64,000 nt of DNA from Bryopsis sp. KO-2023 (GCA_030272585.1 BSYQ01000004.1:2852001-2916000); one strand, 5' to 3'; positions 33,076 to 43,660 are shown, numbered from the stretch's first letter. Translations and numbers: made by a program. The notes: a model not told the origin generated them from the letters alone.

Positions 33076-33241
33076 TGTTAGTCCGCCAAAACTTCGCAGG
33101 GATGTTTACAGGCCGAACCTTTCTCACACCAGAAGTTGGCGACTAGCAATTTCCTACACAGTGTTGAAGTCCGTTCTTCCCACACTTGTGTCGACCAATC
33201 CGCCTTGTCAACGAATAGTTAGTTTCCCGCTATGTGTGGTC

Positions 33242-33705
33242 CAGTGATAGGACTTTACGGTTACGGTCACCGTAACCGTACCGTAACGCCGTAACCGGAC
33301 CGTAACCGGAGTACAATTTTCGTCGGAAAATCGTACTTTTACGGCCGTAACCGTAGCTCCGTACCGCTCCGTACCGCTCCGTACCGGACCGTAATGACCG
33401 TAACGGCCGTACCAACCGTAAACCGTAGAAAGTGACCCCCGCGGGGTCCCGCGATTCCAAAGGAACCCAGGGGGATTCGAACCTGCGACCCTACAGACTG
33501 CAGCCTAACGCTTTAGCACTGAACCACACTACTTCACGATGATTTAGGGCCTGCCGTAGCTATACCGTACCTGTTCCGTACCGTAAAAACAGCATATTAC
33601 TCCGGTTACGGTACGGAATTACGGCCGTAGTACGGTGACCGTAACCCGACCGTAACCGGACCGGACCGGAGCCGGACCAAAAAATCGGCCCAAGTCCTAT
33701 CTCTG
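33242..33705. mobile_element. hAT-like MITE, copy 2 (in leader)
   Basis: 464 bp, apparently identical to 27925-28388, but with a different 8-bp duplication GTGTGGTC (33234-33241, 33706-33713), so it is an independent insertion. Confidence 0.92.
33462..33542 (-). other. tRNA-like pol III module in hAT-like MITE copy 2
   Basis: Same as copy 1: B-box at 33473-33483, A-box-like at 33516-33526. Confidence 0.75.
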
Positions 33706-33713
33706 GTGTGGTC

Positions 33714-34152
33714 ACGTGATAGTCCGCCTATTCACAGTCCGCTGGGCACACTGCTGATTCTTCAGTGTTGCTCCAACACTTTTGTCCGCTACCCAATCCT
33801 TTGTCGGCCTTCCACCAACTTTTGTCGGCCTTCCCACTACTTTTGTCGGCCTTCCAACTACTTTAGTCGGCCGTCCACCTACTTTAGTCGGCCTTAAGTC
33901 CGACTAAACTTTGTAGGCCCTGGAAGTAGTACTTAATCACGCTCTGGACGACTATTTCCACAACAGTCGGCCCCTGGAGTCCGCCTTGGGATAGTAGGAC
34001 CTCCAAACGTAGTAGCACTTCGTAGTATAGCTTCCAGGCGTTGTAGGTTGTAGTTCTTGGACCGTGTTAGGGTTAGGTGCGCGCGAATTCGCCTCTCAGG
34101 TCGACCTTCGCTCTCTATTTCGCCTAGGCTCTTCGCCGGGCTCCGAAACCAA
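33714..34152. other. Chromovirus 2 leader
   Basis: Non-coding leader with five degenerate repeats of a CTTTTGTCGGCCTTCCA-type unit at 33778-33895; the primer-binding site is at its right end. Confidence 0.6.
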
Positions 34153-34379
34153 TGTTACAGCTCCGTGGGTTATGAGCTGTGTAACGAACTGAGGGTGGGG
34201 CGATAGACACACACGAGCACACTTGAAGGGAAAGCAACTTACAGAATAAAATAACGTTCGAACCTAGCACAGAGCCCTCCTTGTAACCTCTGTAGTACAA
34301 TCGTACTCTGAGGTGACCCCTGTACTATCCCGTACTACCAAGTCAGACATGCAGCTGTCTGTACCACACATGCGCTACA
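34153..34379 (-). repeat. Chromovirus 2 5' LTR
   Basis: 227 bp, matches 24190-24416; followed by CTGAT. Confidence 0.93.
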
Positions 34380-34384
34380 CTGAT

Positions 34385-35037
34385 GAAGTTGGTCATCGCC
34401 AGATTTTCATGGCTGGGTTAGGGTGGGGTAGGGAAGGGAGATGGTTGTAATAATATTCTTTTCTCTGGTAATAATATTCTTTTCTCTGTCTTCATAATTG
34501 AAACACATGTATTTCATCTAAGTGATGTGCATGTGCACATGAAATACACAGGGTACAAGATGTGCTTTGGAAGTACATTGCACACATGCAAACCACAACA
34601 AATTTACAAATTACAAGTGATGTGCATTTGCACATGGAATATACAAGGTGAATTCCATGTACATTTTGTACATTTCAAGTGTATTCGAGACAGTACAAGC
34701 ACATAAAGTTCACATCAAAATTTTGTGAAAAGATGTGAAAAGATATGTAAAAACAATGTCCTATCTCAAGAGCACTATATGTAATGAACATGTATTTGAC
34801 ATGTGAAATGATTGTTTTCTTGGATACATGTTTTTGTGTGTGTATTCCTGTGTCCCAAGCGCACATAAAAGTGTACATGTTTTTTACAAAAGCACATGTA
34901 AAATACCCGGATTTTGTGTACCCTGCCACATGCTTTTTACATTAAAAAACATGTACTTTCGTCGCTGCAGGATACAACATGTACTATTTTACATGCACAT
35001 TACATTTAAAATACATGTGATGTACAGAATGTGTACA
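34385..35037. repeat. CACTA right subterminal repeats
   Basis: Dense ACATGTA, TGTGCACATG and TTTACAT words from about 34500 to the right terminal repeat. A TAATATTCTTTTCTCTGG direct repeat lies at 34450-34490. Confidence 0.7.
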
Positions 35038-35066
35038 ATGTAAAATGGGGGGTATTTTCACTAGTG
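35038..35066 (-). repeat. CACTA element right terminal inverted repeat
   Basis: Partner of the left end; ends ..TTTTCACTAGTG and is followed by the GAT duplication. Confidence 0.9.
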
Positions 35067-35182
35067 GATGGAGAGGGGGAGGTCGATCAAGTCAAGGAAC
35101 GCTGGTGCTACGAGGAAGAGGACGAGCCCGCTCAAATACGAGCTCCGGGGGCTTTCTAAACCACGAATCCCGACGCAACACA

Positions 35183-36591
35183 ATGAACGCCATGTGGTCG
35201 TTGCTCTCCGTCGTCGGAGCCTTGGCCGCGTGCCACTCCGCTCACCCCACTGGTGCGCTGAGGAATATTGATCCGGCTGTTCAGCATTGCGGATCGGGTT
35301 GGCGGTGTTTTATTTTTTGCGCTTTCTATTGCAGACACCTCGACAGTGCCGCAACTTGGTCCCCAGAGATCGTTGCTGCAGGCAGAAAAGCCTTGTAAGT
35401 TTGGTATATACCATATATGGCCGTTGCCATGAAGTTGGATTTGCTTTTCTGTTGTGCTGTTCCGCGGGTGACGAGCCACTACTCATCTGTGTCTTTTGTT
35501 TTGCAGGTGTTGAGCAGGTGCTCAATAAGGGACAGTGTAGAAACAAATGCGAAAAGAGAGGTGGAGAGGTGAGTCTTGGTCGAATAGAGCAACGCTTGGC
35601 GCGGGCACCTGGCGTTGTTATCTGACGAGTGTCTGTGTTGATCATCCCCAGTGTAAAGAAATGCAAGAGTGCACCCCCCGTGTCATCCAGTGCATTGGCA
35701 GGAAAGCCAACGGCTCTGGTAAATGCGTTGATCCTGACACTACGCAAAAGTCTTGCTGTACTGGAAATGCGGTTTGCAATTCCGGAATGAGGCGTCTTTT
35801 GGGAAGAAAGAAAGGCAGAAAAAACAAGGGGAGGAAAAGGAGAGGCAACAAGAACAGAGGGAAGGGTAGCGGCGAAGACGAAGATGAACCAGAAAGCCGC
35901 ATCGTTGGTGGTGGTGGCGGCGGCGGGGGCGGTGGTGGTTCCAGCGGTGGCGGCGGCGGGGGCGGTGGTGGTTCCAGCGGTGGCGGCGGTGGGGGAGGTG
36001 GTGGTTCCAGCGGAGGTGGCGGAGGTGGCGGAGGTGGTGGGTCCAGGGGTGGCGGCGGCGGTGGAGGTGGTGGTTCCAACGGTGGTGGCGGTGGAGGAGG
36101 TGGTGGGTCTAGAGGTGGTGGCGGCGGTGGAGGAGGAGGAGGCGGCGGAGGAGGAGGAGGAGGAGGCGGTGGTGGTCGTTCCGATGGTGGTGGTCGTCCC
36201 GATGGTGGTGGTGACGACCCCGATGGTGGTGACGACCCCGATGGAGGTGGTGACGACCCCGATGGAGGAGGTGACGACCCCGATGGTGGTGACGACGACC
36301 CCGATGGAGGCGGTGATGGTGAGTCCCTCGTTTGACTACGACTGATTTCGACGGTGTGGCCAGCTTTGTCTAAGTGTTTCTTTCTTGGCATGCAGACGAC
36401 TGCGATCTCAAAAAAGAGTGCAACACCTGCACTCTCGAGGAGGACAAAGTGTGTGTGGTAAGCAGTTGGTAGTTCGACAGCACGAAATCGATCCACCGCT
36501 ATATAGCGGAACGCTCAAATTGAAATGTGTTCTTCTTTGGTTGCAGCCAACGGGCAAATACGAATGCAAGTGTCCCGCCCCTGAACCTTGA
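35183..36591 (+). CDS. Predicted secreted Cys-rich / poly-Gly / Asp-Pro-Asp-Gly protein, six exons
   Basis: Exons 35183-35297, 35335-35394, 35507-35568, 35652-36318, 36396-36457 and 36547-36591 give a phase-consistent 336-residue frame ending in TGA. The first intron (37 nt) is unusually short and uncertain. The product has a hydrophobic signal-like N-terminus (MWSLLSVVGALAACHSA), a Cys-rich part (PCVEQ, CRNKCEKRGGEC, CTPRVIQC, SCCTGNAVC), a strongly basic stretch (GRKKGRKNKGRKRRG), a long glycine-serine spacer, Asp-Asp-Pro-Asp-Gly-Gly repeats, and a short C-terminal cysteine domain (CNTC..VC..GKYECKC) that looks EGF-like. An extracellular matrix or wall role is inference. Confidence 0.65.
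35899..36318 (+). repeat. Codon-level GGN and GAYCCYGAYGG repeats
   Basis: GGTGGCGGC-type runs with TTCCAGC/TTCCAAC joints, then 15- to 21-bp GACGACCCCGATGGTGGT units. The antisense poly-proline frame is a shadow. Confidence 0.9.
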
Positions 36592-37889
36592 ATCGTCAAT
36601 CGTGATTTTTTTGGGTTGGTCTGAGAGGTGGCCTGTAAAGCTGGCAGTGCGCATTGCGTTCCGGACACCATGCAGGCAGCAGCGAGTCGTTTCGCTGGAC
36701 GCTTCATGACAGACTCAGCGTCCAGTCCTGTTTCGACTTGTTGGTGGTCAGTTTTGTTCATGGATTGTTGGAGGGTTTTTTTATTTTTCGATCTATTTGA
36801 TCACCGCAGTTTGTTTTTTTCTATTTCTCAGTGTGTTCAGAGTTTTTCGAGTTTCAATTCGTTTGCAAGAACATTGCAGGAGCAAAATTTCATTTTTACT
36901 GACCCGATTCTCATTGTGTTGCTTCGGGATGTAAAAAATAATGAAGGGAATCAAACTGCCTCTTGCCGATGCGTTTTATTGCTCCATTTCATTTTTATTT
37001 ATTTCTATCTTCACAGCTCGTTAATGACAATGGACAAGGAAATGAAACATGAAATATGCTTAGTGTTCATTGATTCGATCTCCACACGTATTATAGATAA
37101 ATAAATAAAACAAATAAATAATGCTGTTGTTAACATAATCCCGTTCTGAGTGAATAATAACCTGATTTGAACCTGAAATAGGCAAATGGCGATTCTCCTT
37201 CACCATATAATTTGTGTTTGTTTGCTTGAACCTGATTCATTTGTTGTTTTTTTCCCGGCGTGTGGTTTGTCACTTCCAAGGGTGTTTTCCGGAGTTGATT
37301 TTCTATCGATCTGTTCCTTGATTGTTTTGTCAGCATTGTCAGACTAGTCCAGAGTACTCTACATCAGAAGCAACTTCTTGGCGCAAAAGAACTTGGTTGA
37401 GCTCGAAAGGGGAAAATCAGCAGATCGATTGGGATATGGAATAGCAAGTGCGGTAGTACGTAAGGAGTTTGATAAGGGCTGGTCGGACTGGTGTTCGATC
37501 TGGATCTGAGTAGTCAACTGGAAAGGTCAGTGTTATTCTCTGGGTCAGGATTCTTTGAGAACGGTTTTGTTCCCTCAAGAATGAGGTTTTCCCCACCCGC
37601 CTCTCCCTTTTGTTTTTTTGGCGTTTTTGTTGTTCATCAACGTCGTTGATTTAATCTTGGTAGTGAGGGTTTTGACAGGGACACAGAGAAATGTATGAAA
37701 ACAGAGTGTAAGGCCTGAAAGGCCAACAAAAATGCAATCACAAAAAAAAACGAACACGAACATGAGGATGGAAGAAATGATTGTGAATCTCTGGTTTAGT
37801 TTTTGCGATAAAATTGGGACGGGTTTTCGAGATATATTCGAATTTGCTGGACTGTCCCTTAAGTTTTTCTTCCCCCTGAAAACCCATTA
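36592..37889. other. No gene recognised
   Basis: Downstream of the secreted-protein gene. AATAAA-type words near 37100-37120 may be its polyadenylation region or that of another transcript. No supported ORF. Confidence 0.5.
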
Positions 37890-38460
37890 AAAAAACTGTA
37901 AGGTGGATCACCAGTGGTGATTCACCACCAACCTCGCAGCAAGGGAGGCCGGCGATGATGGACTGGACAACCCACCTTTACATGGGTGGTTGAAAAAGGT
38001 AATGGGGGGAAGTGGGGGGAAACACTAGAGGGGAGGACCGGGTTCAATGTTTTTGGAGTAAATTCTGGCCGGTGAGCCTTCTTTTTTTTTTTCGGGACAT
38101 GGAATGAAAAGGGAAAAAGAAAGGCTATAAAGAGGACATTAGATATGGAGCCGGAAAGAAAAAAAGAATGGCAGTATTTGAAGTGGGTGTTTTGGGCTGA
38201 GAATTTTTCATATGGACATAAGATTTTGGAGTTGTATTATATAGGTCCACCCCATAATCACCTCCCTGAGTAACACGTGCAAATGGACAGTGAATCGCAA
38301 CCAACCTCGAATTCTGGAGAGGTCGGCAGCGATCGACTCGAAACCCCTAAAATGGGCAGGGTGGGGGAAGAACAGTGAGGGGGGACAAAAGGGGGTAAAA
38401 ACAGTCTTAAACACAAAATTGGACATCAAATAAGTGTTTTCTATTTGTTTTGGGATGCCC
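37890..38460 (-). repeat. Third array of two-hairpin units
   Basis: Two diverged units begin near 37920 and 38297, spaced about 377 bp, in the left-arm orientation. Stems read CACCAACCTC..GAGGCCGGCG and CGCAACCAACCTC..GAGGTCGGCAGCG; each is followed by the GGGTGG/GGGCAGGGTGG flank. It lies outside both inverted arms. Confidence 0.65.
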
Positions 38461-39819
38461 ATTGAAATGCCATTTCATCAGTGTTTCTCGACTGCGGAAA
38501 CTCACAGGAATAAAAAATTCTGGATGGTTTTTGATCAATCAATTGACATGGCGATGGCCAGTTTTAGGAGGCATGCCCCGATGGCTGAACTGAATTGAAG
38601 GGTTCTGGAAGACTCCGTTGAGGAAGTCAGTATAGATGGGTGAGAAAAAAGTGAGAACCATTGCTTTCCGGCAGCATTGGCATGTCTGGATACTTTGATC
38701 AAGCGATTGGAATTTCTGGATTTCTGTTTATATGGACTTTATTAGTATTAACACTGCATGCTTGCAGGAAAAGGAAATAGCCAAAGACAGATTCCTTTTT
38801 TTTTTTCATTTTTGTCCGATTGGAACCTGTTTGTAGGATATAATCCGTTGATAGCAATGCACTCGAGGCATTCGAGGCAGGTCGGGTGCGAGGCCAAAAA
38901 AAAAAAACCTTGGAAAGTTTTGGAAAAAGTCTCTTGTTGTGGCTATTCTTTTGTTTCCACTGGTCAGAATTTCCTCGGACGTCCTTGAGGAAACAATGAA
39001 TACACTGGAGTAAGCGTGACCACACTGGCTGGTGGAGCAGACTGAAGTAGTTGTATTCATCATAGCCCCAGCAGTCTTCTCAAGTGTAATCCTAAGACTT
39101 CTTATTTATCATCATGGGGGAGATTGCCTTGGATGGTGTTTGTGATTGTGTGGAGGATGGCCACTGAGATGAAGATTTTTGGGAAAGAGACGGTTGAACT
39201 GATAGATAGGGGGGTGTTTCTGGTTTATAATTGAAATGCTTTCAGCAGTGAATTTTTTGCTGTTTTTTGTTTTCGAAATTGGGCAGGCAAATGCAATGAA
39301 GGCGTTAAACGTTTTCATTCTTCTTGGAGATGATTTTTTTGATCTGCAATGCGATGTGATGACTGACGAGTTGTCTTTTCCCCAGATAGAGCGAAAAAAT
39401 TAACCATGATTAAATGACCCTCAACCCAACCCATTAGTTCAACACATACTCCAACCTTCCTCCCCCAAAGGCGGCTGAGTCTGAGGATGCTGATTTAAAA
39501 GAGGATGAGGTTGATCAACCGTCTGTATCAGTGTGACGGGGTTGGAGTAGTGGGTGGGGGTAAACCGTGGACGTGCGCGTTGTGGGGGTGCTAGAGAAAA
39601 ATAAAGAGTGAGACATGATTAGACTGAGAGAAAGAGTGAGAGAAAGACTGGAACAACTGTTGTCATTTAGTGTGTGCATGTCATTGGATGTTATATACTC
39701 CTTTCTCTGCTTTGTTTTTGAACTAATTCATCATCTTGAGAAGGTCGAGATGATGCAGATGTTGTCAGACAGAAAAGACGCAAAAGGTAAGAGAAAAAAA
39801 GAGACTATTTCATCTATTT
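38461..39819. other. No gene recognised
   Basis: A/T-rich with scattered short frames. A CACTCGAGGCATTCGAGGC direct repeat lies near 38860-38878. Nothing coding can be supported. Confidence 0.5.
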
Positions 39820-40365
39820 GTGACTAGTCCCCCCTACACATTTCCCCAAAACCATCCATGGTTTTTGTTTTCTTTTTTTAAACCGAAACTGGCACTGTAC
39901 ATCCACTGCAGGCTTATTATTCATTCAATGGAAAAAAAATACAATTGGTGGGGAAAAAAATCCCCCACAATGATGACCACCTATCCCTGCATTTTTCCTT
40001 CAGACCCCGGTGTATTTTTTTTTTTAAACCGAAACTGGCAATGTTTAAACACCATTGCCTCTCATGTCGAGTGCCCTCCCCACCAGCTGTTTGCAAACAG
40101 TTCCAGAATATGCTTGCAGCCCCCCTGTGCCATCAATCTTTCAGATATCGGCAGAGTGCTATTGCCGGTATCTACAACAGATCCATTCAATGCTTTAGAT
40201 TTCAATGGGGCTTCTTGCCAAAACGCATTACACAACTGTACTTCCAAGTTTTTCATGTTTTTTTTACATCAAGAAAATGGTGCAGGAAGTACCTATTTTG
40301 TGAAAAAAAAGTGCCCAAATTGCCTGAAAGAGAAAATATCCCACTTTCGTGGCATTCAGCAATGA
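39820..40365 (+). CDS. Possible terminal exon(s) of an unrecognised cysteine-containing protein
   Basis: A + frame stays open for 181 codons, and its second half (from about 40050) has coding-like composition with Cys pairs (RICLQPPC, KKKCPNCLKEK). It stops at 40363-40365, and AATAAAATAAA lies shortly after (from about 40398). The first part is low-complexity and may be intronic. No ATG-led model or domain can be supported, so treat it as a fragment. Confidence 0.3.
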   Translation: MTSPPYTFPQNHPWFLFSFFKPKLALYIHCRLIIHSMEKKYNWWGKKSPTMMTTYPCIFPSDPGVFFFLNRNWQCLNTIASHVECPPHQLFANSSRICLQPPCAINLSDIGRVLLPVSTTDPFNALDFNGASCQNALHNCTSKFFMFFLHQENGAGSTYFVKKKCPNCLKEKISHFRGIQQ

Positions 40366-40491
40366 TTTGATATTAATCAGCTAGAAAATTAGAAGCTAAT
40401 AAAATAAAAAAAATAAACATTTAAACAATTAAGATTCTGATCCGTGTTTCGTTGGGTTTTGTACGCATCGTTTTTTTTTCCACGTTGTGTT

Positions 40492-40762
40492 TGTAAAGGA
40501 ATGGAGGAATGGGCGAGGCATTTGAAGTGAAAAGTTGGGATAATGGTTAGGAGAAGTACGGGAATATGTATTGTGAAGTAGCAGTACGGGGAAGGAGGTA
40601 CTGGATGTAGTTCAGCGGTACAGGATGGGAATGGATATATATTGGTGGAAAACAGTTGGATATGCTTGTAAGTCCTTGACGGCAGAGACCCTGTGTTCCT
40701 CGTGTGTATCACCCAGTTGTTTCTCGTATCAGAGAATCATTCCAAAGGTCAATATTACTATA
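40492..40762 (+). repeat. Element 4 5' LTR
   Basis: Begins TGTAAAGG, ends ATTACTATA; matches 55456-55729. Confidence 0.92.
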
Positions 40763-40775
40763 TGGTTTCGGAGCC

Positions 40776-41560
40776 ATGAATGAGCCTGGAGAACCCGGAG
40801 AGATATTGGCAGGGGGCTCACTACCAGAACGAACAACCGACATGGAATCAGAAATTGTGCAAGCTATCCGGGCAAGCATGAGAGAAGAATTCTCGCAGTT
40901 GGAAATACGTATGTCGGCGCTGGAGGCATCGCAGGGCCAGAGGTCGACCCCAGAAAGGGTAAATATTCCAGAAAGCGAATATGAAGAGGTATTTACAGTA
41001 CCTAGCCCAGGTGGTCAGGAAAGGCGAAATGGGAACTCGGTAGCAAGCGGAGTTCGTCACCACACAGTGACCAAAGTAAAGTTTGGTATGCCGGAATATT
41101 TTTCGGGAGAAAAGAGTGATGAAAGTTTCCCGGATTGGTGGTTCGGGATAAGCGAGTATCTCGAATTAATAGGTGAAACTTCGGAGACTGCCCGAGTTCG
41201 CTTCGTCGGAACTATGTTACGAGGCTTTGCGAAAAGCTGGTACCGCATTCTTTTAGAGCGTACTGACATACAAGCTCTATCTTTTGAGTTGCTGCGAGAA
41301 AAGATGAGGAACCAATTTTCAAGGAGGGACGATAACACCAGGGTCAGGCGCTTGATTCGCAGCTGTGCACAAGGAACGAAAGGCGTGCAGGAGTACAATG
41401 CTTTGTTTCGTAAACTGGCAGTCAGGATACCGGAAGCTCAGGAAGAAGAGTTAATTGGCCACTATTTGGCGGGTCTACATCCTCACGTTCGTGTTCAAGT
41501 AGAAACACGCAAGCCTACCACGTTGGAAGAGGCCACTTCCCTAGCTGGTGACTGGGAAGC
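40776..41560 (+). pseudogene. gag: Element 4 Gag, 5' part, interrupted by chromovirus 3
   Basis: The ATG at 40776 overlaps the end of the primer-binding region. The capsid segment is Ty3-like (FPDWWFGISEYLELIGE, RNQFSRRDDNTRVRRLI, ELIGHYLAGLHP). The frame is cut at the GAAGC duplication and resumes in frame at 49180 when one duplication copy is counted. Confidence 0.88.
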
Positions 41561-42131
41561 TGAAACGGATTTGTTTCCTGAGGCTGAATACTTCCAGCCG
41601 CCACTTAACCCGTTCTTCACACACGTTGGGAGACGACCAGAAGTTCTGTAAGAAAGGTCTGAGACACGAGAGTATACAACTGAATCTTATTTCAACAAGC
41701 TTGTTCTTTACAACGATCCCCAGCCTTTTATACTCTCAGCCCAGAGCTTCTAGAGAACTCCCAGCCCATCTCCTAACCTTACAAATACTAGCTATCATCT
41801 AGCTCTCCTCAAAACGTCTCTATCATTTCTCAGCTCAGCCCTTCTAGCCAGAGCTCCGACTAACCCTTTATAACCCTTGATAACCTCTAGACTAAGGACC
41901 CAGACTGAAGCTCCTTCCAGTCTGACTCCCGACTCTCTACCCAAACTCTCAGCCATCTGAGATCTGACACTGAATATACTGAACCTGGTTCGAACTCTTT
42001 TCACTACGTTTCAGCCTCTCGTTGAGCATCACGTAACTACCCCATTCCAGTCAGTCCGCGACTACCTGGAACTCTCAGACTGTAACCTCTGTTTTCCGCC
42101 TAGATCTTCGCCTACTAAGTCAGCCGTTTCA
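41561..42131 (-). repeat. Chromovirus 3 3' LTR
   Basis: 571 bp; no difference to 48604-49174 was noticed in the parts compared. Confidence 0.93.
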
Positions 42132-42640
42132 CTCCTCCCCCCTTAGAGAGAGATCGCTGACCCAGCGATGTTCTGTACACTAAGTTCGTATTGCACGACT
42201 CACCAGAACTGCCAAGTTAACTAACTCGCTTATTCTGAGAATACCTCTGATATAGCTGTAAGCAATATTCTCCGACGTTTTCCGTAACAACTTCCCGATT
42301 GCGACTTGAGCTGAATGTTGGTTTCTGCTTATGGTTACTTCTGCCGCTGTGACATCCCATCCCAGCCCGTTCACACATAAACCCAACCCTGTTCAATAGA
42401 CTTCACAGCCCACACTGGAAATCACACAGTCTCAGCTCTAGTCAAACTGTAATTCTCACAAGTGTTTTTACACACTCAGTATGTTAATTGTTTTCCAGAA
42501 ATTCCCTCTACCCTCACTTGATCCATTCACTGTTCTTTTCCTTTTTCTTCCAAAAACAAAATAAAATTCAAACACCCAATTACCAACAGAAAATCATATT
42601 TCACTCTTGATCCTATTTTTTTTTTTCATATATATTCAAC
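42132..42640. other. Chromovirus 3 3' untranslated region
   Basis: About 500 bp from the ORF3 stop to the LTR; no ORF. Confidence 0.6.
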
Positions 42641-43660
42641 TCAGGCTTTTCTGAGTTTCACATTTCTGGATCCTCCTGAACTTCCAGGAGGTTTCCTTTT
42701 CTTTCCTTCTGGTCCACTGTCTCCGCCTGGCTCATTGACGACCCAATCCCCATCGTAGTCCGTTGGTTCTGCATCGTCTTCGGCTGCCTCGAATTTTCTC
42801 AGGGGGCCCACGGTCCGCTTGGCCTTTAAATACACTCCCCGAGTATAATCCGCCCCCAACTTGAAACCCAAGGCGCAGAGTTTGCAGGTTTCCGAGTGTA
42901 GCACCATTGGTGGCCCTGTTTCAGCTGGTACCCACATTCTCCGCCAGTCTCGTTTTTCCTCATCTACTTCCAGACTGATACTCAGCCACACCCGATCCCG
43001 ACACCCGATATTCGAGCACACCCAGTGCCGTTGGCAGTCTTCTCCGGTCGGCTGACAGTTGCTGCTCGGGGTGCGACAAAACACGCAAGTGTGTTTTTCC
43101 CCCTCTTCGTGCTTCACTTCTCCGCTTGGTTTTCCCGACATGGACTCCACCATACTCTTCAACAAGTCTACCTGGCCCTTGAGCTGTTGGTTCCGCATTT
43201 GCTCTTCCCGCAGCTTGTCTTCGACCCCGTCGAGCTTGTGGCGCATTTCCTCATCTGCCCCCTCCATCAGCAGCTTTTCCACCTCTCTTTTCGCCGCGTC
43301 CGCTGAAGTTTCCGCCATCGCCAATTTTACGCTGAGGTCCTCATTTTCCGCCAAATATTTCGCCCGGTCGTCGAGCAACCGAGTGCGTTCAGCCTCCCAG
43401 CTATCTCTTTCCGCCTGAAATCCCCCTTCTTCTTCCAGCTCGCCGATCTTTTGCTTGAGTTGTTCTTTTTCCTCCTCCAGCTTTGCCATTTTTTCCAGGG
43501 CCTCCTGCTCATCTCTTTCTTGGATTCTTTCCAGTCTGGTTCCTTCCTTCAGGTACTCCTCCAGCATTTTGTTGATCCTTTCCGACACTCCCTCGATCGC
43601 TCCAGCATTCTTTTTAATCTCCTCCAACAGTGCTTTGACTCCTCCACCAAACTCAACCAT
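42641..43660 (-). CDS. Chromovirus 3 ORF3: coiled-coil plus cysteine-rich protein
   Basis: The ATG at 43660 (frame open upstream to an ATG at 43807, overlapping pol) gives about 339 codons. A long Glu/Lys/Leu-rich coiled coil (EEYLKEGTRLERIQERDEQ region onward) precedes a Cys-rich domain: CVFC, then CQRHWVCSNIGCRDRVW, then ETCKLCALGFKLG, ending in a basic tail (GKKRKPPG). Cys spacing and order parallel ORF3 of chromovirus 1 (CSLC, CGKHRVCCRDLCVQRLW, ECGLCKLRE), so the two are homologous though strongly diverged. No membrane segment. Function unknown. Confidence 0.75.
   Translation of the reverse strand: MVEFGGGVKALLEEIKKNAGAIEGVSERINKMLEEYLKEGTRLERIQERDEQEALEKMAKLEEEKEQLKQKIGELEEEGGFQAERDSWEAERTRLLDDRAKYLAENEDLSVKLAMAETSADAAKREVEKLLMEGADEEMRHKLDGVEDKLREEQMRNQQLKGQVDLLKSMVESMSGKPSGEVKHEEGEKHTCVFCRTPSSNCQPTGEDCQRHWVCSNIGCRDRVWLSISLEVDEEKRDWRRMWVPAETGPPMVLHSETCKLCALGFKLGADYTRGVYLKAKRTVGPLRKFEAAEDDAEPTDYDGDWVVNEPGGDSGPEGKKRKPPGSSGGSRNVKLRKA

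Larger units (their letters stand above)
24190..34379 (-). mobile_element. Chromovirus 2: Ty3/gypsy element carrying three MITE insertions
   Basis: 227-bp LTRs at 24190-24416 and 34153-34379 are flanked by CTGAT (24185-24189 and 34380-34384). The two LTRs look identical by eye. The primer-binding complement GCTCCGAAACCA is at 34140-34151, one base inside the 5' LTR. gag and pol are on the minus strand. MITE insertions: one across the 3' LTR/internal junction, one inside pol, one in the leader. Confidence 0.95.
10551..35066. mobile_element. CACTA (En/Spm-type) DNA transposon loaded with two LTR retrotransposons
   Basis: The left end reads CACTAGTGAAAATACCCCCC then ATTTTACAT. The right end is its exact reverse complement over 29 bp, ending at 35066. 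The triplet GAT flanks both ends (10548-10550 and 35067-35069), as expected for 3-bp duplications of CACTA elements. Subterminal DNA on both sides is crowded with short motifs such as TGTGCACATG and ACATGTA (10580-10700, 34500-35040), another family trait. Removing chromovirus 1 and chromovirus 2 with their duplications leaves about 4.9 kb. I see no recognisable TNP2-type transposase in it, so it may be non-autonomous or carry a degenerate one. Confidence 0.85.

Noticed and set aside
33230..33460. 76-codon frame found identically in both 464-bp MITEs
   Set aside because: It consists of the CCGTAACCG word array read through; it is repeated only because the MITE is repeated.
35642..36496. 284-codon minus-strand proline-rich frame
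   Set aside because: It is the antisense shadow of the glycine/Asp-Pro-Asp-Gly coding exon on +; low complexity keeps all frames open.
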